NCBI GenBank assembly: GCA_002737635.1 | Contig: NSIC01000007.1 | Coordinates: 1 to 32,933, forward strand | DNA length: 32,933 nt | Direction of reading: 5' to 3' | DNA from: Acidimicrobium sp. | GTDB lineage: Bacteria > Actinomycetota > Acidimicrobiia > Acidimicrobiales > Ilumatobacteraceae | Part shown: piece by piece, positions 1 through 9,984 of the stretch | Layout: each line of letters begins with the position of its first letter | How positions within the stretch are numbered: the stretch's first letter is position 1 | Position numbers and translations under genes: made by a program | The notes under the pieces: generated by a model | What the model saw: only the letters and a program-made list of their open reading frames with translations | The model's database searches: none | Told to the model about the DNA's origin: nothing

Positions 1-2
1 TG

Positions 3-362
3 CTAACTGCGACCGAAGACCTTTTTCGTGTAGTTAGTTGTCAGTGCAATAACGACAATCGCCAAACCGACACCAACCAAAGTCGTTTGCGTGGACTGAT
101 CTATATCCAATAAAAACGCGCCCACGAACAACGCAACAACGAACAGCCAGTCAATTATCCGATGCACGCCACGCGAAATTATCTTGTACGCACTAAACGG
201 TCCGTCAACAACCGTCACGTTGATCAGCAGCGCTATACCGTACGCTGCCAAAACAAACGGATGACTCGACTGCGCGCTCATTAATATGAGAGCGGCAGCA
301 ATCAGATATTCAACGATCTGATGTAACCAAAAACCTCTTCCACTCGGCTTTAAGTCTCCCAT
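3..362 (-). CDS. small integral membrane protein, unknown function (119 aa)
   Basis: ORF with several hydrophobic segments; start codon overlaps the stop of the upstream ORF (TAATG at 360-364), suggesting translational coupling. Confidence 0.7.
   Translation of the reverse strand: MGDLKPSGRGFWLHQIVEYLIAAALILMSAQSSHPFVLAAYGIALLINVTVVDGPFSAYKIISRGVHRIIDWLFVVALFVGAFLLDIDQSTQTTLVGVGLAIVVIALTTNYTKKVFGRS
320..339. repeat. direct repeat copy 1: GATGTAACCAAAAACCTCTT
   Basis: exact 20-bp match to 1673-1692; lies in the 5' end of the 119-aa ORF. Confidence 0.9.
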
Positions 363-1633
363 TAGTCTGGCAGCAAATGCTGATGTTCCCTCAAGAACTT
401 CGCCCCAATCCTCGCCGGAGCTTGATCAGCAGGGCGCAACTTCTCTTGCACTCTACGGAAGCGCCCTTGTAACGTCTCGTCTTCTTCTGTCTCTTTCCAA
501 GTTCCTGCAATTCGCATCATCATCTCTGTCGTCACATCAATTATCTGCTGAGAAGTATTTTTCACAATCTCATAATCAAAGCCTAAGCGATTTTGATTAT
601 GCGACCACTGTTGATTTTCGACCATCCAGTCGAAGCAAGCGATCTCACCATCATTTTTAAATCTCGAAAGCTGCGGTATGAACAAGTCACTTGATCCGTA
701 GGTTCCCCTGAGTTCATAGCAGTCAGTTGTGACGGTTTTTTTTCCAAAAATTGAACCTAGCCACCACGCACCGCTTCCTCCAGTTATATAAAACTGGCAT
801 CGTGAAGATAACCAAACATCGCCAAACTCGTTCCGATTCAAAAATGAATAGTCGATAACATTTCGACCTAAAGATTTGGGAAGCTCATATTCTTCGTGCA
901 CCCCCATGCGAACCACGGCAATTTCTTTGGAAACCAAATCTTGAATTACAGGAAAATAACTCTCGAGATCTGGGATTGATGCGAGCAAATCTTCTTTAGG
1001 TCCAGTCAGATGCTCTGTTTGTTTGTAGTCAACTAATTCACGATATTTTTTTGAGGGAATTGAAAAACAAACAAAAGGCGATGTACTAGCAAGGCCCAAT
1101 TCGTTCTCAAGAATCCTGCCATTTTCAATTTCCCAATCCATAAATTGAAGGGTGGTTTTGCCTGCATTCCAAGTTTTAAATTTGTGTGATGACCGGTCCA
1201 TCACTCTCTTTCGGCGCACTCGAAAAACTGGCCATATAAATCTGACTCCTTCTGCCAGCCAGCGTTGCTTCTTTCCAAGAATCCAAATGTGTCGTCGATA
1301 CATCAACGCCAACTGGTCATTCGGAAAATCAAGTGCATACAAAGCAAGAATCCAAACTCGACCTGAAATACCGCGAAACTGCAAGTCCCGCAGCCCGGTC
1401 TCCAAATCTTCAATAAAATACGAAATCTTCGGCAGTCGAGTATTCATCTGCCATATTTCAATTGGCCGACATAGGCTAATCGGCGCGAGAATCAGAGTCA
1501 GTGCGAAGCCACCTAAAACTTTTAGACAAAGCGTCACAAACTCTTGCGCGATTACAAAATTTGAATTGCGCGCGCCATTAACATCAAGAATTACTTCCTG
1601 TTGAAATTTCTCTTCAACGAGACGAAGGTTCAT
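362..1633 (-). CDS. putative glycosyltransferase, TIGR04372-like (423 aa)
   Basis: RPIEIWQMNT near an N-terminal hydrophobic segment and a C-terminal VVRMG...VIDYS...DVWLSSRCQFYITGGSGAWWLGSIFGKKTVTTD block resembling the TIGR04372 family; recognised by eye only. Confidence 0.55.
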   Translation of the reverse strand: MNLRLVEEKFQQEVILDVNGARNSNFVIAQEFVTLCLKVLGGFALTLILAPISLCRPIEIWQMNTRLPKISYFIEDLETGLRDLQFRGISGRVWILALYALDFPNDQLALMYRRHIWILGKKQRWLAEGVRFIWPVFRVRRKRVMDRSSHKFKTWNAGKTTLQFMDWEIENGRILENELGLASTSPFVCFSIPSKKYRELVDYKQTEHLTGPKEDLLASIPDLESYFPVIQDLVSKEIAVVRMGVHEEYELPKSLGRNVIDYSFLNRNEFGDVWLSSRCQFYITGGSGAWWLGSIFGKKTVTTDCYELRGTYGSSDLFIPQLSRFKNDGEIACFDWMVENQQWSHNQNRLGFDYEIVKNTSQQIIDVTTEMMMRIAGTWKETEEDETLQGRFRRVQEKLRPADQAPARIGAKFLREHQHLLPD

Positions 1634-1672
1634 AAACGGAGCCTTTAATCTAATCCGCTGGCGCGGGGGCTA

Positions 1673-1692
1673 GATGTAACCAAAAACCTCTT
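1673..1692. repeat. direct repeat copy 2: GATGTAACCAAAAACCTCTT
   Basis: exact 20-bp match to 320-339; lies between groEL and the putative glycosyltransferase. Confidence 0.9.
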
Positions 1693-1709
1693 TGTGAAGA
1701 AGCGATGGT

Positions 1710-3362
<1,653 letters not shown>

Positions 3363-3392
3363 CTAAATAGAGGTAGTTATTGATTTGGTAAA

Positions 3393-3686
3393 TTACTTGC
3401 TGACGATCGCGAGAACATCGCGACTCGTAAGAATCAAAAGATCATCGCCCTTGTGCGAAACTTCTGTGCCGCCGTACTTTGAGTAAAGAACGACATCGCC
3501 GACCTTGATATCGAGTGGTGTGTGCTTGCCAGTGTCATCGCTCCAGCGACCTGGACCCACAGCAACAACAGTGCCTTCCTGTGGCTTCTCTTTGGCCGTG
3601 TCTGGAATCACGAGACCCGACGCAGTTGTCTTCTCGGCTTCGTTTGGCTTGACCACAATCCGGTCATCAAGTGGCTTTAAGTTCAT
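3393..3686 (-). CDS. groES: 10 kDa co-chaperonin GroES
   Basis: [46 protein letters not shown]; true start at 3686 rather than the ORF-track start 3758, which would run into the CIRCE element. Confidence 0.98.
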   Translation of the reverse strand: MNLKPLDDRIVVKPNEAEKTTASGLVIPDTAKEKPQEGTVVAVGPGRWSDDTGKHTPLDIKVGDVVLYSKYGGTEVSHKGDDLLILTSRDVLAIVSK

Positions 3687-3751
3687 ATCGGTCCTTATTC
3701 TTTCTAGGTTTTTCGGGTTAGTTTCTGGGCTTACTTGCGTTCGATTCTCAA

Positions 3752-3778
3752 TTAGCACTCGAACTATGCGAGTGCCAA
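3752..3778. promoter_or_regulatory. CIRCE element (HrcA operator)
   Basis: TTAGCACTC-GAACTATGC-GAGTGCCAA; matches the TTAGCACTC-N9-GAGTGCTAA consensus with one mismatch, upstream of groES. Confidence 0.95.
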
Positions 3779-3790
3779 TGCTATTGACAA
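3761..3790 (-). promoter_or_regulatory. candidate groES-groEL promoter overlapping CIRCE
   Basis: on the - strand TTGTCA (-35-like, 3785-3790), 18-nt spacer, weak TAGTTC (-10-like, 3761-3766). Confidence 0.4.
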
Positions 3791-3812
3791 CGGGCTATTT
3801 TTCCAACACAAA

Positions 3813-4418
3813 TCAACTGCCCGATGCGCGCAACCCCGGCAAATTCACGCCAATATGGGCCAGTCGCTCGGCCAACAGCCACACCGGCAGTCCAATCACT
3901 GTGTCCATCTCGCCGCGCACCTCAGCCACCAACGCCGCACCCTGCCCCTGCACGGCATACGCCCCCGCCTTGCCCATCGATTCGCCCGTGCCTAAATACC
4001 ACTCGAGCATTTCAGGCGTGACTTCGCACATCATCACGCTCGCCGTATCGAATCCGTTGGCACTTCTTCCGTCGCATCTCACGCTTACTGCCGTGTGCAC
4101 GCTGTGAGATTTTTTCGACAAATTCTGGATCATCCTGCGTGCCTCATCCAAGTCTCGCGGTTGACCAAAGATTTCACCATCAAGCGCCACAGTCGTATCT
4201 GCAGCAATGATCACGCACCGTTGCTCGTGTCGCAATGCAACTCTGTCAGCTTTAGCGGCCGCAATGCGTTGCACATAGCTCAACGGGTTTTCGCGATGTC
4301 GTGGCGTCTCATCAATCTCAGGTGGATCAATCTCAAAAACCAAACCAAGTTTTTCTAAAATTTCTTTTCGGCGCGGTGACCGCGATGCCAAAATTATTCG
4401 ACTAGTCACTAAACCCAA
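3813..4418 (-). CDS. maf: Maf-family nucleotide pyrophosphatase
   Basis: RIILASRSPRRKEILEKLGL...AAKADRVA...IIAADTTVALDGEI; ORF-track start is TTG, GTG at 4409 is an alternative. Confidence 0.93.
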   Translation of the reverse strand: MGLVTSRIILASRSPRRKEILEKLGLVFEIDPPEIDETPRHRENPLSYVQRIAAAKADRVALRHEQRCVIIAADTTVALDGEIFGQPRDLDEARRMIQNLSKKSHSVHTAVSVRCDGRSANGFDTASVMMCEVTPEMLEWYLGTGESMGKAGAYAVQGQGAALVAEVRGEMDTVIGLPVWLLAERLAHIGVNLPGLRASGS

Positions 4419-4437
4419 CCAGTTTTACAAAGCAACT

Positions 4438-5586
4438 TCAGCCACCGCTCATGTGCGTCAGCGTCGCATCATCTGGTGCTACGAGATCGTCGAGACTCTC
4501 CAAAAATCCGTGCGGCAAAGCAATGTTCACCGGCCCGTTGTGGTGCCCGCGCACAAATCTTTCGCCGCCTTCAACGATTGATGCAGCAGGATCGCACCGG
4601 TCGATCAACTGAAGCAAATGCTCAATGCTTAAAATTTCACCGAACTGCCGCCGCAAGTCGCCACCAACCGGGTATCCGGTCAAATACCAACCAGCATGTT
4701 TGCGAAACTCACGAATACCTCGGCCTGGTGGAAAGTGCGCTTCAAGCGCGATCGCATGTCGCAACATAACTTCAAGCACCCAACCGAGTTTTGGTGTCGC
4801 TGGTATCTCTTGGCCGTTGAACATCGCCACCATGTCACGAAACAACCACGGCTTTCCCAAACAGCCGCGACCAATCACGACGCCGTCGCAACCAGTGACA
4901 CGCATCATCTCGCGCGCGTCGTTTGCTTCCCAAATATCGCCGTTACCTAGAACCGGTATATCGGTTACGGCACTTTTCAACTCAGCAATCGCTTCCCATC
5001 GCGCAAACGGTGCATAATGCTGCTCAGCGGTGCGTGCATGCAACGCAATCGCCACGACACCAGCGTCTTGACAAATTAGACCGGTGTGAATGTGCGTCAG
5101 CAAGTCGTCATTCAAGCCGATGCGAAATTTGCATGTGATTGGTATGCCAAAGGCAGAAGCTGTCTTAACTGCCGTCGTGACAATCTCGCGCAATAAATTT
5201 TTCTTCAGCGGCACCGCCGCACCGCCGCCCCGCCGCGTCACCTTCGGCGCCGGGCAACCAAAGTTTAAATCAATGTGATCAACCGCGTTGCGCCGACCCA
5301 GTTGCGTGATCGCATCAGCCATAATTTTCGGGTCGCTTCCATAAAGTTGCAAACTACGAAACGATTCATCGGGTCCAAACGCAATCATCGCTTCTGTTTT
5401 TGGGTTCTTATAAACCAATGCCGCCGCCATCACCATCTCGTTGACATAAACGAGACCCGATGCAAACTCACGACACAGCGTGCGAAACGGTTGGTTCGTT
5501 ACACCCGCCATCGGCGCCAATACGACCGGGGGCCAAATGCTTCGGTCACCAAGTTGCAGCGGTTTTGCCGTCACAACTTTGTTCAT
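4438..5586 (-). CDS. dusB: tRNA-dihydrouridine synthase (DusB-like)
   Basis: VVLAPMAGVTNQPFRTLCRE...HIDLNFGCPAPKVTRRGGGAA...CKFRIG...VLGNGDIW...GCDGVVIGRGCLGKPWLF. Confidence 0.95.
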   Translation of the reverse strand: MNKVVTAKPLQLGDRSIWPPVVLAPMAGVTNQPFRTLCREFASGLVYVNEMVMAAALVYKNPKTEAMIAFGPDESFRSLQLYGSDPKIMADAITQLGRRNAVDHIDLNFGCPAPKVTRRGGGAAVPLKKNLLREIVTTAVKTASAFGIPITCKFRIGLNDDLLTHIHTGLICQDAGVVAIALHARTAEQHYAPFARWEAIAELKSAVTDIPVLGNGDIWEANDAREMMRVTGCDGVVIGRGCLGKPWLFRDMVAMFNGQEIPATPKLGWVLEVMLRHAIALEAHFPPGRGIREFRKHAGWYLTGYPVGGDLRRQFGEILSIEHLLQLIDRCDPAASIVEGGERFVRGHHNGPVNIALPHGFLESLDDLVAPDDATLTHMSGG

Positions 5587-6629
5587 ACGCTCGCCACCGT
5601 TAAACCCAAATTCGGATACGCCCCTGCGTCGAGGTTCGACTCACCACTCAACTGCAATCGATGCCATCCTGCCGATGCAATCATCGCCGCGTTGTCTGTG
5701 CACATTGCCAGTGAGGGTAACACCAATCGAAAATCTTTTCGCTCACATGCACGCGCAGTCTCACTGCGCAACAATGAGTTCGCCGCAACTCCACCGCCAA
5801 GCGCAACCGTGCTTGCGCCGAGATTTTCGGCAGCGCGCATTGTTTTGGCCACCAGCACATCGACCACTGCGCGTTGAAACGACGCCACTATGTCTTTTGT
5901 TTTCGCACCTGAGTTTTTGCGCACATAGTTGACCACCGAGGTTTTTAACCCACTAAACGAAACATCTAACCCGTCGTTCAACATCGCTCGTGGAAAATCA
6001 ATCGCTTCGGCGTCACCAGTTTTCGCCAACGCATCAATCGCCGGTCCGCCTGGGTAACCCAAATCTAAAAACCGCGCAACTTTGTCGAATGCTTCACCCG
6101 CAGCGTCATCGCGAGTTTGCCCAACGATTTGATAAACACCAGGTTTGCGCACTTCAACCAACATCGTGTGCCCGCCCGAAACAAGCAACACCAACATCGG
6201 AAACTCGACATTCGGGTCATCGAGTATCGCTGCATAGAGATGTGCTTCAAGATGATTTACGCCAACAAACGGCACATCGAGTGTCAACGCCAAAGCTTTT
6301 GCCGCCGCTACACCAACTAGCAGCGCACCCACCAAGCCCGGACCAACGGTTGCGGCGACCGCATCAACGCGATCAAAACTCAAACTAGATTTTGAGATCG
6401 CCTCGTCGATCACAGGCGTTATCGCCTCGAGGTGCGCACGACTCGCGATCTCTGGCACAACACCGCCAAAGCGCGCATGCACATCTAACTGCGATGCAAC
6501 AACCGACGACAAGACATCGTTGCCTCCCATAACGAGAGCCGCTGCAGTCTCGTCACAACTTGTTTCGATGCCAAGCACGACCGTCGCGCTATCGATTTTC
6601 AGTTCGTGCTTCACATTTAGCCCGTTCAC
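5583..6629 (-). CDS. tsaD: tRNA N6-adenosine threonylcarbamoyltransferase TsaD
   Basis: VLGIETSCDETAAALV...GVVPEIASRAHLE...VNHLEAHLYA...LVSGGHT...ALGGGVAANSLLR; ATGA overlaps with rimI and dusB. Confidence 0.98.
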   Translation of the reverse strand: MNGLNVKHELKIDSATVVLGIETSCDETAAALVMGGNDVLSSVVASQLDVHARFGGVVPEIASRAHLEAITPVIDEAISKSSLSFDRVDAVAATVGPGLVGALLVGVAAAKALALTLDVPFVGVNHLEAHLYAAILDDPNVEFPMLVLLVSGGHTMLVEVRKPGVYQIVGQTRDDAAGEAFDKVARFLDLGYPGGPAIDALAKTGDAEAIDFPRAMLNDGLDVSFSGLKTSVVNYVRKNSGAKTKDIVASFQRAVVDVLVAKTMRAAENLGASTVALGGGVAANSLLRSETARACERKDFRLVLPSLAMCTDNAAMIASAGWHRLQLSGESNLDAGAYPNLGLTVASV

Positions 6630-7207
6630 ATTCTGTCCAATTCAATTTTACGCAATTGCTCCGCGAATTCAGGTTGTTGCACCCCGGCGCACCACATCAC
6701 AATGGCGTCGTCACGATTTTCATAATATTTTTTGCGCATACCAGCAGGCACAAAACCAAAACGGCGATACAACTGCTGTGCCCCTACATTCGTGTGTCGT
6801 ACTTCAAGCGTCATCGCCTCACACCCGCGACGATTTGCCTCCCACGCCAAGTCGAGCAACAACTCAGTCGCAATTCCGCGACTGCGCCACATCGGATGCA
6901 CAGCTAGGTTGGTCACGTGCGCATCATTTTCGACGTACAACAGCCCGCCGTAACCAACTAACTCGTCGCCAATCGTGCCAACTAAATAGTGACGCTTTCC
7001 GACACGGGCCTGTTCAAGTTCTTCGACAAAAACTTGCGCCGTCCACGGTCGTGGATAAACCTGCTGTTCAATCGGCATGATCTTGCGAATGTGCGCCCGC
7101 CGCATCGGCACGATCACCAAATCTTGCGACTGATTACTAGTTTCAGCCAGCGAATAATCTTCGCGATCGTTTCCTTTCGCGCGTATGAACCGATCCAAAA
7201 TACTCAT
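6626..7207 (-). CDS. rimI: ribosomal protein S18-alanine N-acetyltransferase RimI
   Basis: GNAT fold: VTNLAVHPMWRSRGIATELLLDL...MTLEVRHTNVGAQQLYRRFGF; start at 7207 gives an ATGA overlap with tsaB (ORF track starts at 7228). Confidence 0.9.
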   Translation of the reverse strand: MSILDRFIRAKGNDREDYSLAETSNQSQDLVIVPMRRAHIRKIMPIEQQVYPRPWTAQVFVEELEQARVGKRHYLVGTIGDELVGYGGLLYVENDAHVTNLAVHPMWRSRGIATELLLDLAWEANRRGCEAMTLEVRHTNVGAQQLYRRFGFVPAGMRKKYYENRDDAIVMWCAGVQQPEFAEQLRKIELDRM

Positions 7208-7920
7208 GAATTCACCCGTGTGGCCCAATTAATTTCAGCATCAGGCGCCCGCAAATAAAGTGCCTGCACCTCGGTTGCAGTCTGCCACTGTTCAACCAGA
7301 GCCAACTCGGCAGCGATCAAGGCCAACACCGCCGCACTGGGCTGTGCAAGTTGCTCGCTCGCCCATTCGATCGACAAACCAGTCGTTTCAAGCATCTCGC
7401 TCAACTGCTGGCGATAGCGCAACGCTCCATTGCCAACAATCAAAGTTCCTTGACCACGATCCACGATGTCGACTACACAGTCACCAAGACTGCCGACTCG
7501 CGGCGGCTTTACTTCGATACTTGAGCCAATGTCATTGCGATACATCGCCCAATAAAGTTCGCCGCGTCGGGCGTCGATCGTCGACAACACGACACGGTCA
7601 GTGGTGGTCACTGAGCGCGCCAAAATATCCAAACTCGAAACCCCGACAACTGGCACATCAAGCACTTGGGCAATCGTCTTAGCCGAGGCGATGCCAACTC
7701 GCATGCCAGTAAACAAGCCGGGGCCTATATCGGCAGCAACCACGTCAATTTCACGCATCGAGATTTCTGCCTGAGCACACACGCTCGAAATCATTGGCGC
7801 GAGCAATTCGGCATGACGCCGATCGCTCGTCACATGAGCGCTCGCCAACAACTGCTTCGAGTTGTTGACCGCCACGCTCACGGCATCAGTCGACGTATCA
7901 ATTGCCAAAATAATCATCAA
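7204..7920 (-). CDS. tsaB: tRNA threonylcarbamoyladenosine biosynthesis protein TsaB
   Basis: ILAIDTSTDAVSVAV...ADIGPGLFTGMRVGIASAKTIAQVLDVPVVGVSSLD. Confidence 0.95.
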   Translation of the reverse strand: MMIILAIDTSTDAVSVAVNNSKQLLASAHVTSDRRHAELLAPMISSVCAQAEISMREIDVVAADIGPGLFTGMRVGIASAKTIAQVLDVPVVGVSSLDILARSVTTTDRVVLSTIDARRGELYWAMYRNDIGSSIEVKPPRVGSLGDCVVDIVDRGQGTLIVGNGALRYRQQLSEMLETTGLSIEWASEQLAQPSAAVLALIAAELALVEQWQTATEVQALYLRAPDAEINWATRVNS

Positions 7921-7922
7921 TC

Positions 7923-8459
7923 TCAGCCTCGCGCCAATACTTTGAAATTCGCCGCCAATTCTTCAACTAGTTTGCGAATTCGGCTCTCCCATTGGGCGCC
8001 GCGACTCGAAACAGTCACGCCGCGCATCTCGGTCTGGGCTGTTGCACTAGCCGCGTTACTAGCCGCGCTACTAGTCGGGTCTTCAGCATGCTCAAACCGC
8101 AGTACCAAAGCATCGCCCAATTCATCGCCGACAATGTCGCCCCATTCGACGGCGATCACACCGCCACTGTCTTGCAGTTCATCGAGTCCCAAATCTTCGA
8201 GTTCGCCGGTGCGCTCAAGGCGATAAAGGTCGGCGTGATGCAACGACATTCTCCCCGAGCCGTAGTTATGTAGCAAGTTAAATGTCGGCGAGGTAATCAA
8301 ATCGGTTATGCCAAGTGCGCGTCCAAAACTCTGCGTAAAGGTCGTCTTACCCGTGCCCATCTCGCCAGCCAAAACGATCATGTCGCGCGGTCGCACATGC
8401 GCGGCAACAATTTCTGCAAACCGCCGTGTATCAGTCAGCGACCCAAGCAAATACTTCAT
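7923..8459 (-). CDS. tsaE: tRNA threonylcarbamoyladenosine biosynthesis ATPase TsaE
   Basis: VLAGEMGTGKTTFTQSFGRALG (Walker A), SPTFNLLHNY, HHADLYRL, EWGD. Confidence 0.96.
   Translation of the reverse strand: MKYLLGSLTDTRRFAEIVAAHVRPRDMIVLAGEMGTGKTTFTQSFGRALGITDLITSPTFNLLHNYGSGRMSLHHADLYRLERTGELEDLGLDELQDSGGVIAVEWGDIVGDELGDALVLRFEHAEDPTSSAASNAASATAQTEMRGVTVSSRGAQWESRIRKLVEELAANFKVLARG
8046..8081. repeat. 12-bp tandem repeat, about 3 units, in tsaE
   Basis: ACTAGCCGCGTT / ACTAGCCGCGCT / ACTAGTCGGGTC; in frame (4 aa per unit). Confidence 0.75.
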
Positions 8460-8464
8460 CGCGT

Positions 8465-9598
8465 CTAGTTTCTATTTTCAACATATACGCGTGTCACGCG
8501 CGCACTAACGCCACAAACAATTTCATAGCCAATCGTTTCAAGTCGAGTCGCAATTTCGTTCGCCGAGATCACTTCATCGCCCTGTGAGCCAAGCAACACA
8601 GCCCGATCGCCGATCTTCACATCGATCCCGCCACAATTGACCATCAGTTGGTCCATCGTCACAACACCAATAATCGGGCAACGCTTGCCAGCGATCAAAA
8701 CTTCGCCGCCGACACTCCATAAGCGACGCGGCACACCATCGGCATATCCGAGAGGCAGCGTCGCGATATTCGCAGCGCTGTCTAGTTTTTTGCGCAATCC
8801 GTACGAAACACCCTCGCCAGCCGCAAGCCACTGCACATGACTAACTCGAGCATGTAGCGACATCGCGGGCCGTAAACGACTGGCTACATTTTCGGTTTCA
8901 TTGCTCGGTGCAATTCCATAAATCGCGATACCGACTCGCACTAAGTCGGTTGCTGCGTTCAAACTTCGCAACACGGCGGCCGAATTCGAAGTGTGCACAA
9001 ATTTTGGTCGCAACTTTTTGCGATCAAGTTCGCCGACAAAGTCGTCAAATCGCTGCTGTTGCTTCGCAGTTTCATCATGACTCGGCAAGTCGGCGGCCGC
9101 AAAATGCGTATAAACGCCCTCAAGTTGCAACGAGCTCAGGGCATTTATCTGCTCGACTCGCGCTATCGCGCTCGCAACAGGCACACCAACTCGATGCATG
9201 CCCGTATCAACCTTTAAGTGCACCTTGCCGACCACCCCGAGACGCTTGGCAGCAGCCGCATAACTATTTATAGTCGCCTCGTTATAGACGGTGGCTACTA
9301 CTTGATCGCCCAACATCTGTTCAAACGCAACTTCGGGTTGCTCACTGACAATCAAAATCGGCGCCACAATTTTTGCTTGACGCAATTGATGCGCCTCATC
9401 GGCCAACGCAACACATAAGCCGCTCGCGCCCGCGCTTAACGCAGTTCGTGCAACTTCAACGGCGCCGTGACCATAGCCGTTTGCTTTGACAGTTGCCCAA
9501 AGTTCGGCACGCCCTGCCTGCTTGACGAGCGCCGCAACATTCGTTTTTATTGCGCCCAGATCGACTTCGACCCACGCCCAGCGATTAACCGAATTCAT
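8465..9598 (-). CDS. alr: alanine racemase
   Basis: WVEVDLGAIKTNV...ATVKANGYGHGAVEV...KVDTGMHRVGV...GVVTMDQLMV. Confidence 0.97.
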   Translation of the reverse strand: MNSVNRWAWVEVDLGAIKTNVAALVKQAGRAELWATVKANGYGHGAVEVARTALSAGASGLCVALADEAHQLRQAKIVAPILIVSEQPEVAFEQMLGDQVVATVYNEATINSYAAAAKRLGVVGKVHLKVDTGMHRVGVPVASAIARVEQINALSSLQLEGVYTHFAAADLPSHDETAKQQQRFDDFVGELDRKKLRPKFVHTSNSAAVLRSLNAATDLVRVGIAIYGIAPSNETENVASRLRPAMSLHARVSHVQWLAAGEGVSYGLRKKLDSAANIATLPLGYADGVPRRLWSVGGEVLIAGKRCPIIGVVTMDQLMVNCGGIDVKIGDRAVLLGSQGDEVISANEIATRLETIGYEIVCGVSARVTRVYVENRN

Positions 9599-9613
9599 CG
9601 CCGAACTTTTTGC

Positions 9614-9979
9614 TCAGTTGCTCGCGACGACAGCGATCGCTGTGTCGTCAGTGTGCGAAAGCGAAACAAGCCAACTTTTCACACCCTGTGCTCGCGCAAG
9701 TTCAAGAGCTCGACCAGTGACAATCAATTCAGGCGCGCCAGTTACCGAATTACGGATCGAAACATCGCGCAAATCAAAAGCCCCGAGCCCAACGCCAAGT
9801 GCTTTCATCGTTGCTTCACGAGCCGCAAAGCGAACAGCCAAACTTGGTGCACTATCTGCACGACCCGCGAGCGACTCAAGTTCGGCTGATGTAAAAACTC
9901 GCGTACGCAAATTTGGCGTACGATCCAGCGCTTCGCGAAATCGCTGCACACTGACCGCATCAATGCCCAAACCAATCAT
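9614..9979 (-). CDS. acpS: holo-[acyl-carrier-protein] synthase
   Basis: MIGLGIDAVSVQRFREAL...VFTSAELE...LAVRFAAREATMKALG...SLSHTDDTAIA. Confidence 0.95.
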   Translation of the reverse strand: MIGLGIDAVSVQRFREALDRTPNLRTRVFTSAELESLAGRADSAPSLAVRFAAREATMKALGVGLGAFDLRDVSIRNSVTGAPELIVTGRALELARAQGVKSWLVSLSHTDDTAIAVVASN

Positions 9980-9984
9980 TCCGC

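Noticed and set aside
5275-5877. 200-aa + strand ORF spanning dusB/tsaD
   Set aside because: Antisense to two well-supported genes; no domain recognised.
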